A model generated the notes under the pieces. It ran no database searches, was not told the origin of the DNA, and worked only from the letters and a program-made list of their open reading frames with translations. A stretch of 61,258 nt of DNA from Bacteroidales bacterium UBA6267 (GTDB lineage Bacteria > Bacteroidota > Bacteroidia > Bacteroidales > UBA1556). Shown here piece after piece: positions 42,594 through 51,982 of this stretch (its first letter is position 1; every line of letters begins with the position of its first letter). Location: positions 1 to 61,258 of the forward strand of contig DJVB01000013.1 of NCBI GenBank assembly GCA_002440745.1, written 5' to 3'. The translations under genes were made by a program, and so were the position numbers.

Positions 42594-42758
42594 CTAAATC
42601 AGGTGAGCTACAGCTTGCAAATCCCAAAAATTTACTCCGTTGTTATTAAATCGAGCTCTAATATTATTTGCGTCAAGATAAGCACTGCCAATGATTTGAG
42701 CCTGAACTTGTAACCCCCATAAACTAATGATGAATACAAAAATGTAAAATTTTTTCAT
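42594..42758 (-). pseudogene. Duplicated 5' fragment of the T9SS cargo gene
   Basis: This open frame of 54 codons starts with the same signal peptide (MKKFYIFVFIISLWGLQVQA) as the gene at 51983-53761 and follows it to FNNNGVNFWDLQ. It then diverges for six residues and stops. It could still be translated into a small secreted peptide; I treat it as a gene fragment. Confidence 0.85.
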
Positions 42759-42790
42759 GTCTTTGTGATTTTGGAATGAAGCACGAAAAT
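42622..42790. repeat. 169-bp duplicate, copy 1
   Basis: It matches 53625-53793 at a constant offset of 11003 bp with one mismatch. On the minus strand it includes TATTTTCG, one mismatch from the -7 consensus, the start codon and the signal peptide. Confidence 0.95.
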
Positions 42791-42967
42791 AGTCAAAAAA
42801 AAAAGCACCAATTTTTAAAAAAAAGTAAAGGTTGATAAGATTAAGTTTTCGGGCTTTTTATTTTAAGCCAATGCATCATTTAAACAATGAATTTTGTCTG
42901 ATTGTGTTAAGGATGATGAAAACCAATTTTCGAATATAATGTTTTAAACCCACATAAATAACATATT

Positions 42968-44461
42968 ATGAATCACTTAAGGATTTTTAAGCTAATTTCA
43001 ATAGCATTATTATGTTCAGTTTCCATAAGTCTAAAATCTCAGAATTCTGAGAAAGCTTCTCAAACAACAAAACCCATAGAAATGAAAAATCTTCCGAAAA
43101 AGGCAAGAGCTTTTTTTAAAGATATGGTTTTTATTCCTGATGGAAGTTATACGTTGCCAACAAACCCGGCTGTTTTGGCCTTGCCGGAAGACACTTCTTT
43201 AATTATCGATAATTTTGCTAAGCGGCTTTCGGTAAATGGGTTTTATATAAGTAATCATGAGGTTACAAATGCCGAGTATCGGGAATTCGTTAATTGGGTG
43301 AAGAAGCGGGAAATTCTGAAAGTTTTAGCTCCGTTTTTCCCCGATTTATATTTGGATAAGCAGCAGAAAATCAGAACAGATGTCAATCCTCAGTTGAATG
43401 ATTCGGTAATTGAGATATTGAGGTTGAGTGGTTTATATTTGCCAAGTTACGAAAGATATTATCAAGTACCTGAAATAGATATTCGCAAATTGACCTATCA
43501 TATTGTGGTGAATGGCGAAGAAATGCAAATTCCAATTTATCCGGATACTACCGTTTGGGTTAATGATTTCAGATATGCATTTAATGAACCTATAAGGGAT
43601 CATTATGCATGGCATCCGGCTTATGATAAGTATCCGGTGGTTGGAGTCAACTATTATCAGGCGATGGCTTATTGTTCGTGGCTATCCGACAGACTGATGG
43701 AAGAAATCTTGGTGGCAAACAAAGTGCTAAGTGGAAAATCCTGGGATTTTAATGCCGTTAAGTTTTTTACAGATCCTAAAAACCAAATATTTAAAGAAAA
43801 ATTTTGGATAAGAGGATTTAGGTTGCCCACCGAAGCAGAATGGATTTATGCAGCCAAAGGAGTAGAAGAATTCCAAGGGAATTATTCTGTTTGTAAGATG
43901 ACCAACTATGCAAATTTTGGTGCTGAGAAAAGCCGACATCAACTAATCATAAACCAATATGTTGATGATGGTGGTTTTCATACTTTAATTGTAAAGCATT
44001 ATAAACCAAATAGTTTTGGCTTGTATGATATGTGGGGAAATGTGGCAGAATGGACAGCTGACGATTATTATGAAGAATTAGCATTTAAAAATTATGACAA
44101 TATTATCCTTCCTCCGCAATTGACTTCCGGTGTTTCCTCAAACTGGAGGCAGAATAAGGATACACTTATTGTTTTTAATAAAGATTATCCTGCTGATTCT
44201 ATAGTTTTGGCATATCAAAAAGCAATTATGGAAAGGTATTTAAAAAATGGAAATGAATATTATCCTGAACTTGAGAAAATCTTGAATAATTTTCAAAAAA
44301 AGCTGATTCACAATTCGATGGTTGCAAGGCTACATGGCTCGGCAAAAGTGGTTAAAGGTGGTTCGTGGCATTCTTCGATGATTTATCTTCAGCCATACAC
44401 TAAAACGATTTGTTCACCGGAAAACTCTCGATCAACTATTGGATTTAGGATTGTGCTTTAA
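42968..44461 (+). CDS. Secreted SUMF1 (FGE-like) domain protein, GldJ/GldK-like
   Basis: The 497-residue protein has a signal peptide (about 1-25) without a good lipobox. Its FGE-type domain includes FYISNHEVTNAEYREFVNWV, YPVVGVNYYQAMAYCSWL, RLPTEAEWIYAAKG, NSFGLYDMWGNVAEWTADDY and VVKGGSWHSSMIYL..GFRIVL. The catalytic Cys pair is absent. It is longer than enzymes of this fold because of a long insertion (about 330-430). It resembles gliding-associated lipoproteins but the T9SS ring genes are not adjacent. It is related to the two other SUMF1 proteins in the window. Confidence 0.82.
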   Translation: MNHLRIFKLISIALLCSVSISLKSQNSEKASQTTKPIEMKNLPKKARAFFKDMVFIPDGSYTLPTNPAVLALPEDTSLIIDNFAKRLSVNGFYISNHEVTNAEYREFVNWVKKREILKVLAPFFPDLYLDKQQKIRTDVNPQLNDSVIEILRLSGLYLPSYERYYQVPEIDIRKLTYHIVVNGEEMQIPIYPDTTVWVNDFRYAFNEPIRDHYAWHPAYDKYPVVGVNYYQAMAYCSWLSDRLMEEILVANKVLSGKSWDFNAVKFFTDPKNQIFKEKFWIRGFRLPTEAEWIYAAKGVEEFQGNYSVCKMTNYANFGAEKSRHQLIINQYVDDGGFHTLIVKHYKPNSFGLYDMWGNVAEWTADDYYEELAFKNYDNIILPPQLTSGVSSNWRQNKDTLIVFNKDYPADSIVLAYQKAIMERYLKNGNEYYPELEKILNNFQKKLIHNSMVARLHGSAKVVKGGSWHSSMIYLQPYTKTICSPENSRSTIGFRIVL

Positions 44462-44542
44462 GATGAAGAACGGAAATATTTTATTCAAGAATTACAACTA
44501 TTCCACAAATAATACTTCTTAAAATCCACATATTGAACTATT

Positions 44543-44641
44543 ATGAGAAAGTTATTTAAACCGAAAGTTAAAGATAGATACTCGATTGAGCGAATATCGT
44601 TTTGGTTTGAGATACTCTTATTAATCTTTGCAGAATATTAA
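44543..44641 (+). CDS. Possible small hydrophobic peptide
   Basis: An ATG frame of 32 codons begins MRKLFKPKVKDRYS and ends in a hydrophobic SFWFEILLLIFAEY stretch, 8 bp before the next gene. It could be a small membrane peptide or a leader. No homology is claimed. Confidence 0.25.
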   Translation: MRKLFKPKVKDRYSIERISFWFEILLLIFAEY

Positions 44642-44649
44642 TTTTTACT

Positions 44650-45177
44650 ATGCTAAAAGGTATTGCATTTATAAGTTTACTATTTGTGTTTTTACAAGGT
44701 TATGCAGTTTTGCAAAAATCTAATAATCTGCTATTTGCTATGAAATACCGATATATTGAGACTTATGGAATTGGAGTTCAGTATTCATGGATTAGGGCAG
44801 GAGGGGAATGTGGTTTTTATCAATATAGCAAGATTGGAATTGATTTTAATCGGTTTAAAAATAACAATAATATTGGCATTGAGTATATTAGAAGTGTTTT
44901 AACTCAAAAACAAAATTGTGGCGGATTTAATCTACATTACAGGAGTCGAAATCAAACCGGCCTTAATATTCATCCTGTCATGGGTATTCGTGCTGAATCA
45001 GAAATTTTGACTAATGCAAAATTTGGCCTCATTCCGCAAATTGGCTTTCGTTTTTCACCAATTATCAGTGACGATTTATGGAATTTGGAGATTAACTACG
45101 GGTATGGATTTGGTAATCTTTCAAATCCACATTATTTGATGTTAACTGTTTCAATAAAGGTTATTAGCTTAAAATGA
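44650..45177 (+). CDS. Secreted beta-barrel type hypothetical protein
   Basis: The 175 residues begin with a signal-like segment (MLKGIAFISLLFVFLQGYAV). The remainder has alternating aromatic/hydrophobic strands (YGIGVQYSWIRAGGECGFYQ, GLIPQIGFRFSPI, YGYGFGNLSNPHYLMLTVSI) as in small outer-membrane proteins. No motif gives a function. It may follow from the SUMF1 gene's transcript or have its own promoter. Confidence 0.6.
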   Translation: MLKGIAFISLLFVFLQGYAVLQKSNNLLFAMKYRYIETYGIGVQYSWIRAGGECGFYQYSKIGIDFNRFKNNNNIGIEYIRSVLTQKQNCGGFNLHYRSRNQTGLNIHPVMGIRAESEILTNAKFGLIPQIGFRFSPIISDDLWNLEINYGYGFGNLSNPHYLMLTVSIKVISLK

Positions 45178-45183
45178 TTGAAA

Positions 45184-45855
45184 TTATCGAAATGCCCTAA
45201 ATAATTCTTCAGCCACTTGCACCACAATTTGTATATCACGTAAAGATATCTGTCCCTTATAGATTTTCTTTTCTTGATTAAGTTGATTTATCCTTTGATG
45301 CAATTCCTCTGCATTCGAACCGGATAATTCCATAACGGATTTAATTTCAAGTTGATATAGCATTTGAGCAAAAGTTGGCCCCACCCATTTCACACGACAA
45401 AGGTCGGAATATTGAAAAAGTTGGAGGAGCTCATCATCTGAAACACCAAGAAAAAGAGAAGCTGCTTTTACATCAGATAGTTTTTCAACAGCCTCATACA
45501 AATGCTGTGTTGACTTAATCCCCTTTTGGTTTAAAATATTTAGAGTTTCTTCTGAAATGTCCTCAAATTCAGTAAGTTTGTGAGATTTGGGATGTAATGA
45601 ATTTAGCTCCCGCAAAAGGATTGTCAGGTATTCTTCTGTAATAGTTTCAAAACTTTGAAGTTTATGCCAATTAGATTTCTTTTTTAGGTAGAAATGTAAT
45701 TCCTCCACAGTTTCAATCCCCAAGGTCTTAAAACAAATTATTCGTTTTTCAATGTCACCTTTCAAAATCAAACGGCTCGGTGGAAGATAATCCGTAACCA
45801 ATTTTCGCATGAAAGTTTCAAGGCTCAACTGCTTGAAATCGAGATAATAAGGCAT
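45184..45855 (-). CDS. DUF4332-type protein with helix-hairpin-helix repeats
   Basis: The 223-residue protein holds repeated helix-hairpin-helix-like units: FKTLGIETVEELHFYL, LNQKGIKSTQHLYEAV and LCRVKWVGPTFAQMLYQLEI. DUF4332 proteins are predicted nucleic-acid binders of unknown role. It is cytoplasmic. It converges with the beta-barrel gene at 44650. Confidence 0.7.
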   Translation of the reverse strand: MPYYLDFKQLSLETFMRKLVTDYLPPSRLILKGDIEKRIICFKTLGIETVEELHFYLKKKSNWHKLQSFETITEEYLTILLRELNSLHPKSHKLTEFEDISEETLNILNQKGIKSTQHLYEAVEKLSDVKAASLFLGVSDDELLQLFQYSDLCRVKWVGPTFAQMLYQLEIKSVMELSGSNAEELHQRINQLNQEKKIYKGQISLRDIQIVVQVAEELFRAFR

Positions 45856-46036
45856 ATTGATAGGATTTTGGTGTTTAATATAAGTTGCAAAATTAGGAAA
45901 TATGATGGATTGCTAATATAAGCAATCAAAAATCTGACATAGTTCGTTACAATTTCATTTAAAGTGAGCATCTAAACTATTGATTTTGAAACCCTAAACA
46001 TCAGGAGAAATATTATCCTGCCTCTTTCTTTTTTCT

Positions 46037-46044
46037 TACATTTG
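46037..46044 (+). promoter_or_regulatory. Candidate -7 box for the MORN protein cluster
   Basis: TACATTTG fits TAnnTTTG and lies 21 bp before the ATG at 46066. No clear -33 TTTG is found. Confidence 0.4.
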
Positions 46045-46065
46045 CCCTTTCCTTAATTCTATCAG

Positions 46066-49000
46066 ATGACAACCAATAACTTATCCGTCAAAAATACCAG
46101 GTTCAAACTGTTGAAGGTTCTAACCATATTTTTCCTCTTGCTAAATTTCAGCGCTTTAGTTGCTCAGCGAACCTCAAATTTGGATACTGTGGTGTCGGTC
46201 CAAGGCCAAACTACTGTGCTATCTGTTTACCGAAATGGAATTCCCGTAGAAGTTATTCGATTGATAGCGAATTTGAAAGATGGATGGCAGGAAGTTTATT
46301 ATTCCAATGGAAAATTAAAAGAAAAAACTTTCTATAGAATGGGTTTTGTTGATGGGGAAAAAATCTTTTACGACAACTATGGTAATCTATTAGAAATCAA
46401 AACTTTTAAATATGATAATCAAAAAGGTTGTGAAGTTTTGCATGGCAAATACGAAAAATATCAAAGTTCAAAATTGGTGCAGAAATCTTTCTATAGTGAC
46501 GGTTTATTGGATGGACATTTCTATGAGTATAAAAATGGAATTTTAACAATTGAATGTACCTATAAATCAGGTTTTTTAAACGGTAAAATGGTCAAATACA
46601 ATCCTCGAAGCAAGAAAGTTCAAGTGGAGGAGTTTTACAAGATTATTGATTTTAATGGCAAGCCTCTATCTGTGCTTCACGGAAAGGCAATTTACTATAA
46701 TTATGAGGGAAACATCTATGAAACAGGCAAATACGAGTTTGGCAAGAGAGAAGGTGAATGGGTGAAGTACTTTAATAATAGCAATACCATCGAAAGGAAA
46801 CAAGAGTATAAAAATGGTTTGGAACATGGTGCATATTCCTACTATTTCCCTAATGGTCAGTTGCAAAAATCGGGAAACGCATACAAAGATATTGAGGTGA
46901 ACGGGGTGAAAATTGCTTTCGCGTTAGACGGAAAAAATCGTGAGTTTTTTGCTAACGGTCAGCTAAAACGTGAGGAAGAATACGATATGGGCAGCCGAAA
47001 AGGGACTTTTGTTGCGTACTTCGAAAATGGACAAAAACAAGAATATGGACAGTATAAATCCAATTTAAAAGCAGGCAAATGGGAGAATTGGGATACGGAG
47101 GGGAGATTGGTTAGATTGGTGAATTACAATATCATAAAACAGAACGATACTTGGGTTTCGGTGCAAGACGGAGTTGAGCAGGGTTTTCATAACGGGATGC
47201 TTTCTACTGAAATTGCTTGGAAAAATGGAAAAAAGCATGGAGTTCAAAAAACATGGTTTCCCAATGGAAATCTGGCAACTAAGATGGAATTTGCTGATGG
47301 CAGAATCATAGGACAATACGTTGAATATTGTCAAAATGGCAATATTAAAACAATCAGAAACTATGGTTCTATTCAACGATATGATGGCACCTATTCTGAA
47401 GAAACAAAAGAGACGGGTTGGCAAATCTTTTATGAAGAGAATGGGGAAATCAGAGGAAAATCTTGGATAGATTCTTACGGAACAAGACTTTTGGGGTTTT
47501 TTTATAAAAATGGAAAAAACTTGCAATATGATTTTAATGATGGATTGACTATTAATTATACCCCTGATGGTCAATTAATGTCGGTCATTTTTACAAGTAA
47601 AAGGCATCAACCCGTGTTAGCTATTTATTACTATTTAGATGGAAGTTTGCGGAAATTGGCTTTTCAAAATGCCGAAACTTTTGAGCTCAATTATGCTGAA
47701 TTCGCTTCTGACGGTCAGCTTATAAATTTATACAGCAATCGACACGAAAATCCTGATAGCCTTAGGCCTTCTGCCCAATCAGCTTCCAAATATGCAAGTT
47801 TTTTAAACAAGAATCTTTCTGATAATAAGCTCTTTAGTGATTTAAATAAAAATGGTATTTATGAATTCACTTATGCAGATGGAAAACCAATGGCACGACT
47901 TAGTTTTAAAGACGAATTGCCCAATGGACAATGGTTGGTTTTTGACGCATTGACCGGCGACACGCTCATAAGCAAGTGGTTTGAAAACGGAAGTTTAAAA
48001 GGTCCCTTTGTGGAGAAATTTGCCGGTAAAACAGTGATTTTAAGAGGGGAAGCACTGTCGAATCGACAAAATGTATTTCTTGAATACTATAAAACAAACG
48101 GAATTCCAATCGAAAAAACTAAGTTTAATGAAAAAGGAGAAAGCATTTATAAAGAGGAATATTACGATAATGGTCAGCTAAAAACTATTTATGATAAAAT
48201 TAAAGGCATTGAAAGGCAATATTTCGATGATGGAAAAATATCTTCTGAAAACATCAATTTTGGCGATAGCTCATATCAAAAATCCTATTATCAATCCAAT
48301 AATCATTTGAGAACTGTATATCGTTATAAATCAGGTAAATATCATGGTTTTTCGGAACAATATTACGAATCAGGTCAATTATATTATCGAATAAACTACG
48401 TTGAAGGTAAAAAGGAGGGACACTATGTCTATTTTGCAGAAAATGGAGAATTGAAGTCTAAAGGTCTATACAAGGATGACAAACCTGAAGGTCAATGGAT
48501 TGTAACGAATAATAATCGTTTGGATACCGTTTTTTACAAGGAAGGAAAAGTGGTAATTGAGCCTCCCAAATATGCCTGTGCTTGCCTTGATACTCTCGAA
48601 AGGTTAGGAAGAATCTCATTTATTCCAACTTTGCATGGATTGGTGGAATTTGAGAACCTTAAAACATTTTTGCCTCCATTTTTAATAGTTGGCGATGAAT
48701 TGAATTATGATGCCATTTTTTACAGAAATTTCTTTCCATCAGGCGGTTCACGAAACTACAACGCGGCAAACTTAGATTTGGTAATGTTCGACCCTTTTGC
48801 GCTCCGTTTCCCTGCTGATGAACAGTTTCGACTGACTTTTAATCCCTGCAAAACCTATGGCTATATCAGCAGTATGCCTGTGAGTGTCAGCTATAACTCT
48901 GTTGGTTTATTGCAAGCAGATTTCACTACGAAAATGGTTAAATTGGAATTTCTGAAAGGACCTATTCGTAGTGCTGATCCAAATCATGCTTATTTTTCGG

Positions 49001-49500
49001 CCTACCTTGCAACTGACGAAATATCTTATCGTGAGGGTAATGAGTTGAAATTCAAACAGAAATCTACCGAAACCAATTGCTTCACTGCCGGGCTGATTAA
49101 AAGTTTTCTAACTGTCCAACCTCTTTCCGGTCATTATCTCGAACGAAATAGCAGATATTTTTATACAAATCTTCTCAAATCGGAGGAAATGTCTGTTTTT
49201 TATGGTATCGTAGCCGATTCATCGAAGCTGAGTTTTTATCTTTATTCACAACGTAAGGCAGTGAAAATTGAAGGAAATTCGGACATGCTTTTTCTGGGAG
49301 GCCGTTATGTTGCCGGAATAATGTCGGTGCCATGTACCACAGATGAATCCGGTAAAATAATTTTTCAGACTGATTCAGGCAGTGAACTCTTTGATATAGA
49401 ATCCATTAAGTTAGCATGGCTTCAAAATGGATTTTCTCGCGTTGAGGTTTCTTTCGATAAAAACACATCCCTATTAAAAATTAAATTTTTTGCTGAATAA
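46066..49500 (+). CDS. Giant secreted MORN-repeat (YwqK-like) protein
   Basis: The 1144-residue protein has an N-terminal signal/TM (about 14-34, KVLTIFFLLLNFSALVAQ). About residues 60-830 contain many MORN-2 units, each with a YxNGxxxxxxxYxxGxxxG pattern (EVYYSNGKLKEKTFYRMG, FENGQKQEYGQYKSNLKAGK, YDNGQLKTIYDKIKG, YAENGELKSKGLYKDDKPEG). The last 300 residues form a different beta-rich domain. MORN-2 repeats build extended beta sheets and are often on the cell surface. Function is unknown. The next gene begins immediately after its stop. Confidence 0.82.
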   Translation: MTTNNLSVKNTRFKLLKVLTIFFLLLNFSALVAQRTSNLDTVVSVQGQTTVLSVYRNGIPVEVIRLIANLKDGWQEVYYSNGKLKEKTFYRMGFVDGEKIFYDNYGNLLEIKTFKYDNQKGCEVLHGKYEKYQSSKLVQKSFYSDGLLDGHFYEYKNGILTIECTYKSGFLNGKMVKYNPRSKKVQVEEFYKIIDFNGKPLSVLHGKAIYYNYEGNIYETGKYEFGKREGEWVKYFNNSNTIERKQEYKNGLEHGAYSYYFPNGQLQKSGNAYKDIEVNGVKIAFALDGKNREFFANGQLKREEEYDMGSRKGTFVAYFENGQKQEYGQYKSNLKAGKWENWDTEGRLVRLVNYNIIKQNDTWVSVQDGVEQGFHNGMLSTEIAWKNGKKHGVQKTWFPNGNLATKMEFADGRIIGQYVEYCQNGNIKTIRNYGSIQRYDGTYSEETKETGWQIFYEENGEIRGKSWIDSYGTRLLGFFYKNGKNLQYDFNDGLTINYTPDGQLMSVIFTSKRHQPVLAIYYYLDGSLRKLAFQNAETFELNYAEFASDGQLINLYSNRHENPDSLRPSAQSASKYASFLNKNLSDNKLFSDLNKNGIYEFTYADGKPMARLSFKDELPNGQWLVFDALTGDTLISKWFENGSLKGPFVEKFAGKTVILRGEALSNRQNVFLEYYKTNGIPIEKTKFNEKGESIYKEEYYDNGQLKTIYDKIKGIERQYFDDGKISSENINFGDSSYQKSYYQSNNHLRTVYRYKSGKYHGFSEQYYESGQLYYRINYVEGKKEGHYVYFAENGELKSKGLYKDDKPEGQWIVTNNNRLDTVFYKEGKVVIEPPKYACACLDTLERLGRISFIPTLHGLVEFENLKTFLPPFLIVGDELNYDAIFYRNFFPSGGSRNYNAANLDLVMFDPFALRFPADEQFRLTFNPCKTYGYISSMPVSVSYNSVGLLQADFTTKMVKLEFLKGPIRSADPNHAYFSAYLATDEISYREGNELKFKQKSTETNCFTAGLIKSFLTVQPLSGHYLERNSRYFYTNLLKSEEMSVFYGIVADSSKLSFYLYSQRKAVKIEGNSDMLFLGGRYVAGIMSVPCTTDESGKIIFQTDSGSELFDIESIKLAWLQNGFSRVEVSFDKNTSLLKIKFFAE

Positions 49501-51258
49501 ATGAATAGTATGAAATATATAATAATCCGATTTTTATGGCTTAATGTATTGATTATGTTTATATTCAATACAGTCTCAGGTGAAAAAGTTTATGATGTTT
49601 TGAGCGGGGCAACGATCGAAACTCAGCAGCACGTCAAGGAAATGAATCCCAAGTCGAAATTTTTCAGAATGGAGGTGGAAGTAACTTATTTTCACATTAC
49701 TAACCCGCAAACTAAGGGTGATTTCTTATTGAATGAAACTATCGAAGAGTTTTGTATGGATTATTTGCAAAATGATGCAAAAGCTTTGGCTGTATTAGCA
49801 GAATGGCAACTTCGGGCAAAAGTGATGGAAGAATTACGGTACAGTTCCTATAACTCGCAGAACGGTGGAACTACTTTAGTGCCTCATCTTACTGAAATTC
49901 AATGTTATGCTATTTCTTTACTCAATAACGAAATCACTTTTGGACTCGATTTTACATTTAGTGTCGATGACGATAATGCCGATTTAAATATTTCATACTA
50001 TTTTTCAGCAAACCGCTTAAACGGAAGCATTGTTCCTTTAATTAACCGCCTAAATGATAATGAGTTGACAGTTTTGCAAGATCGTATGTCGGCAAAAATA
50101 AATGATACATACAAATTTGTAACATCCAAACTTTCCACTGAGGATATGGCTTTGCTCGAACGCTACGACGAAGATTTTTATGAGGATGAGGATGAAGAAG
50201 AGCCTAAGGTCGTTTGTACAGATATCTGCACTCGAATGGATTTTTCTGAAGCAAGTTTTTTTTGGTATGGATGGGGTGTAGTTGTTGAATTTCAAAAGTT
50301 TACTAATTCCAGTAAGATTTATTTTGGCAATTCCTTTAGCTATTTTATTCCTCTTGACGAGGCTCGAAAAATGTTCCAGGGTCTTAGTGGTTTTGAATAT
50401 CTGAATCAGATTAATGCGCCTGTTTTAACGATTTCAAACATGAATTTGACAACATTTCTGCAAAACATCAACGATATTAGAAGTCAGCCTAATTTAGAAA
50501 AAATAGTCTCTAATTCTAACCTTGACAAAAGGCATAAGCGTTTGAATATTAATAGATATCAGATTTCTACGGATGGAAGTAAGCGTTTTATGGGTAAGAC
50601 AGTTTTAGAGTTCAATACAGATGGAAGGCTGACAAAAAAGGAAAATTTTGAAGGCGGAAACCATTTATATAGCTCAATCGGATACATCTATACTGAATCA
50701 GGGCAACTTATTGAGGAAAAGATTATTAGTAGAAATGAAGAAGAAATAACAACATATCAATATGATTCGCAAAATAACCTCACATCTGTCAAACGAGTTG
50801 GAGATAATGAGTTAAGCGAATCGCAATATTACTATAGTGGAAATGCTATTTATTCCTTTGAAATTTATCCGTTTCAAGTAATAGATTATGACCGTATCAC
50901 CAAATATTCCATTAATGAACATAGGGTTTGCATTGATGAAATATGCTATATTTTGAATACCGAAGGAAAATTGATTGGAGTTAAATCCGAGAAATACACT
51001 ATGTATAATGGTCAAATCGGATATAATAATAAAGGTCAAATAGTTGAATATCATACTGATAACGACCGGTATCATTATTATTGGACCTACGACGAAAAAG
51101 GAAGATTAGTTCATTGGATTTCAATCGATGGTGTCACTCAGAACCGAGAACTAATATTTGAATATAAAGGCGGAGAAATTTTGCCCAATCGCTCATCAGA
51201 CAACCAAATCAGCTATGGAAACAAAACAGAAATTGTGGAAGAGATGGAATGGGAGTAA
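49501..51258 (+). CDS. Secreted protein with YD-type repeats in the C-terminal half
   Basis: The 585 residues start with a signal peptide (MKYIIIRFLWLNVLIMFIF from ATG 49510; 49501 is an alternative start). Residues about 40-330 form an unrecognised domain with an acidic stretch (EDFYEDEDEEEP). The C-terminal half has YD-like repeat phrases: SSIGYIYTESGQLIEEKIIS, YQYDSQNNLTSVKRVGDN and TYDEKGRLVHWISIDG. It follows the MORN protein with zero spacing and so is co-translated with it. Function is unknown; a surface role is likely. Confidence 0.7.
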   Translation: MNSMKYIIIRFLWLNVLIMFIFNTVSGEKVYDVLSGATIETQQHVKEMNPKSKFFRMEVEVTYFHITNPQTKGDFLLNETIEEFCMDYLQNDAKALAVLAEWQLRAKVMEELRYSSYNSQNGGTTLVPHLTEIQCYAISLLNNEITFGLDFTFSVDDDNADLNISYYFSANRLNGSIVPLINRLNDNELTVLQDRMSAKINDTYKFVTSKLSTEDMALLERYDEDFYEDEDEEEPKVVCTDICTRMDFSEASFFWYGWGVVVEFQKFTNSSKIYFGNSFSYFIPLDEARKMFQGLSGFEYLNQINAPVLTISNMNLTTFLQNINDIRSQPNLEKIVSNSNLDKRHKRLNINRYQISTDGSKRFMGKTVLEFNTDGRLTKKENFEGGNHLYSSIGYIYTESGQLIEEKIISRNEEEITTYQYDSQNNLTSVKRVGDNELSESQYYYSGNAIYSFEIYPFQVIDYDRITKYSINEHRVCIDEICYILNTEGKLIGVKSEKYTMYNGQIGYNNKGQIVEYHTDNDRYHYYWTYDEKGRLVHWISIDGVTQNRELIFEYKGGEILPNRSSDNQISYGNKTEIVEEMEWE

Positions 51259-51405
51259 GCAATTGGATATGTATTTTTCCACAGACTTAACCACTTTATT
51301 CTAAGCTATAAATCATGAAATTGGTAGTTTTGATTTTCTGAAACTTGGAGAAATGATATTTGGTTGAGTTTAGGAATATGTTATTGACACTACAAATCAA
51401 TTTTA

Positions 51406-51969
51406 ATGAAACGAGTAATCTACATAGGAATAGTTTTAGCTTTTTTGTCGAGCTGCAATAATTCGACAGAAGAGCGATTTTCCGGAAGTTTAATCGAAAA
51501 TAATCCGTTAGAACTACCTGAAAGTAAAGATAGTTTTGTGAATATTGATGTCGAACAGGACAGTTTTAATTTAAGCCCACAAATCAAAACCATCGACACC
51601 TTAAAAAAAATTCAAAAGAAAAATGAGTTAAAATCACCTTCACCCACTCGATTTGTAGAATTTCCCGGTGATGACAATTTTAATGGAAAACCATTGATTC
51701 AACAAGTTGAGATTTCGCAAAAGATGCTTGAAAAGTTTCCTGATACGCTTAAAAATTTGGCAATTTCCCGTTACAAAACCTACGAACAATACTTCCCAAT
51801 TACCATTGCCGACAACTTTGATGATGGCATCTCCACTGAAATCATCAGTTTTCCAGAGAAGTTAATCTTTACGTTTCAATTATTTGAAGATGAGTTTTCT
51901 TCTAAACCTTATTTAATTAAAGACGTGGTAATTAAACGAAATGAAAAAGGCGAACTCTATGCTGAGTGA
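51406..51969 (+). CDS. Lipoprotein of unknown function
   Basis: The 187 residues begin with a lipoprotein signal MKRVIYIGIVLAFLSSC (lipobox LSSC). The rest is hydrophilic, Ser/Asp/Lys-rich and then a beta-type segment. It may complete a surface unit with the two genes before it; 147 bp separate them. No family is recognised. It converges with the T9SS gene 13 bp away. Confidence 0.65.
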   Translation: MKRVIYIGIVLAFLSSCNNSTEERFSGSLIENNPLELPESKDSFVNIDVEQDSFNLSPQIKTIDTLKKIQKKNELKSPSPTRFVEFPGDDNFNGKPLIQQVEISQKMLEKFPDTLKNLAISRYKTYEQYFPITIADNFDDGISTEIISFPEKLIFTFQLFEDEFSSKPYLIKDVVIKRNEKGELYAE

Positions 51970-51982
51970 AATACAAACTTCA

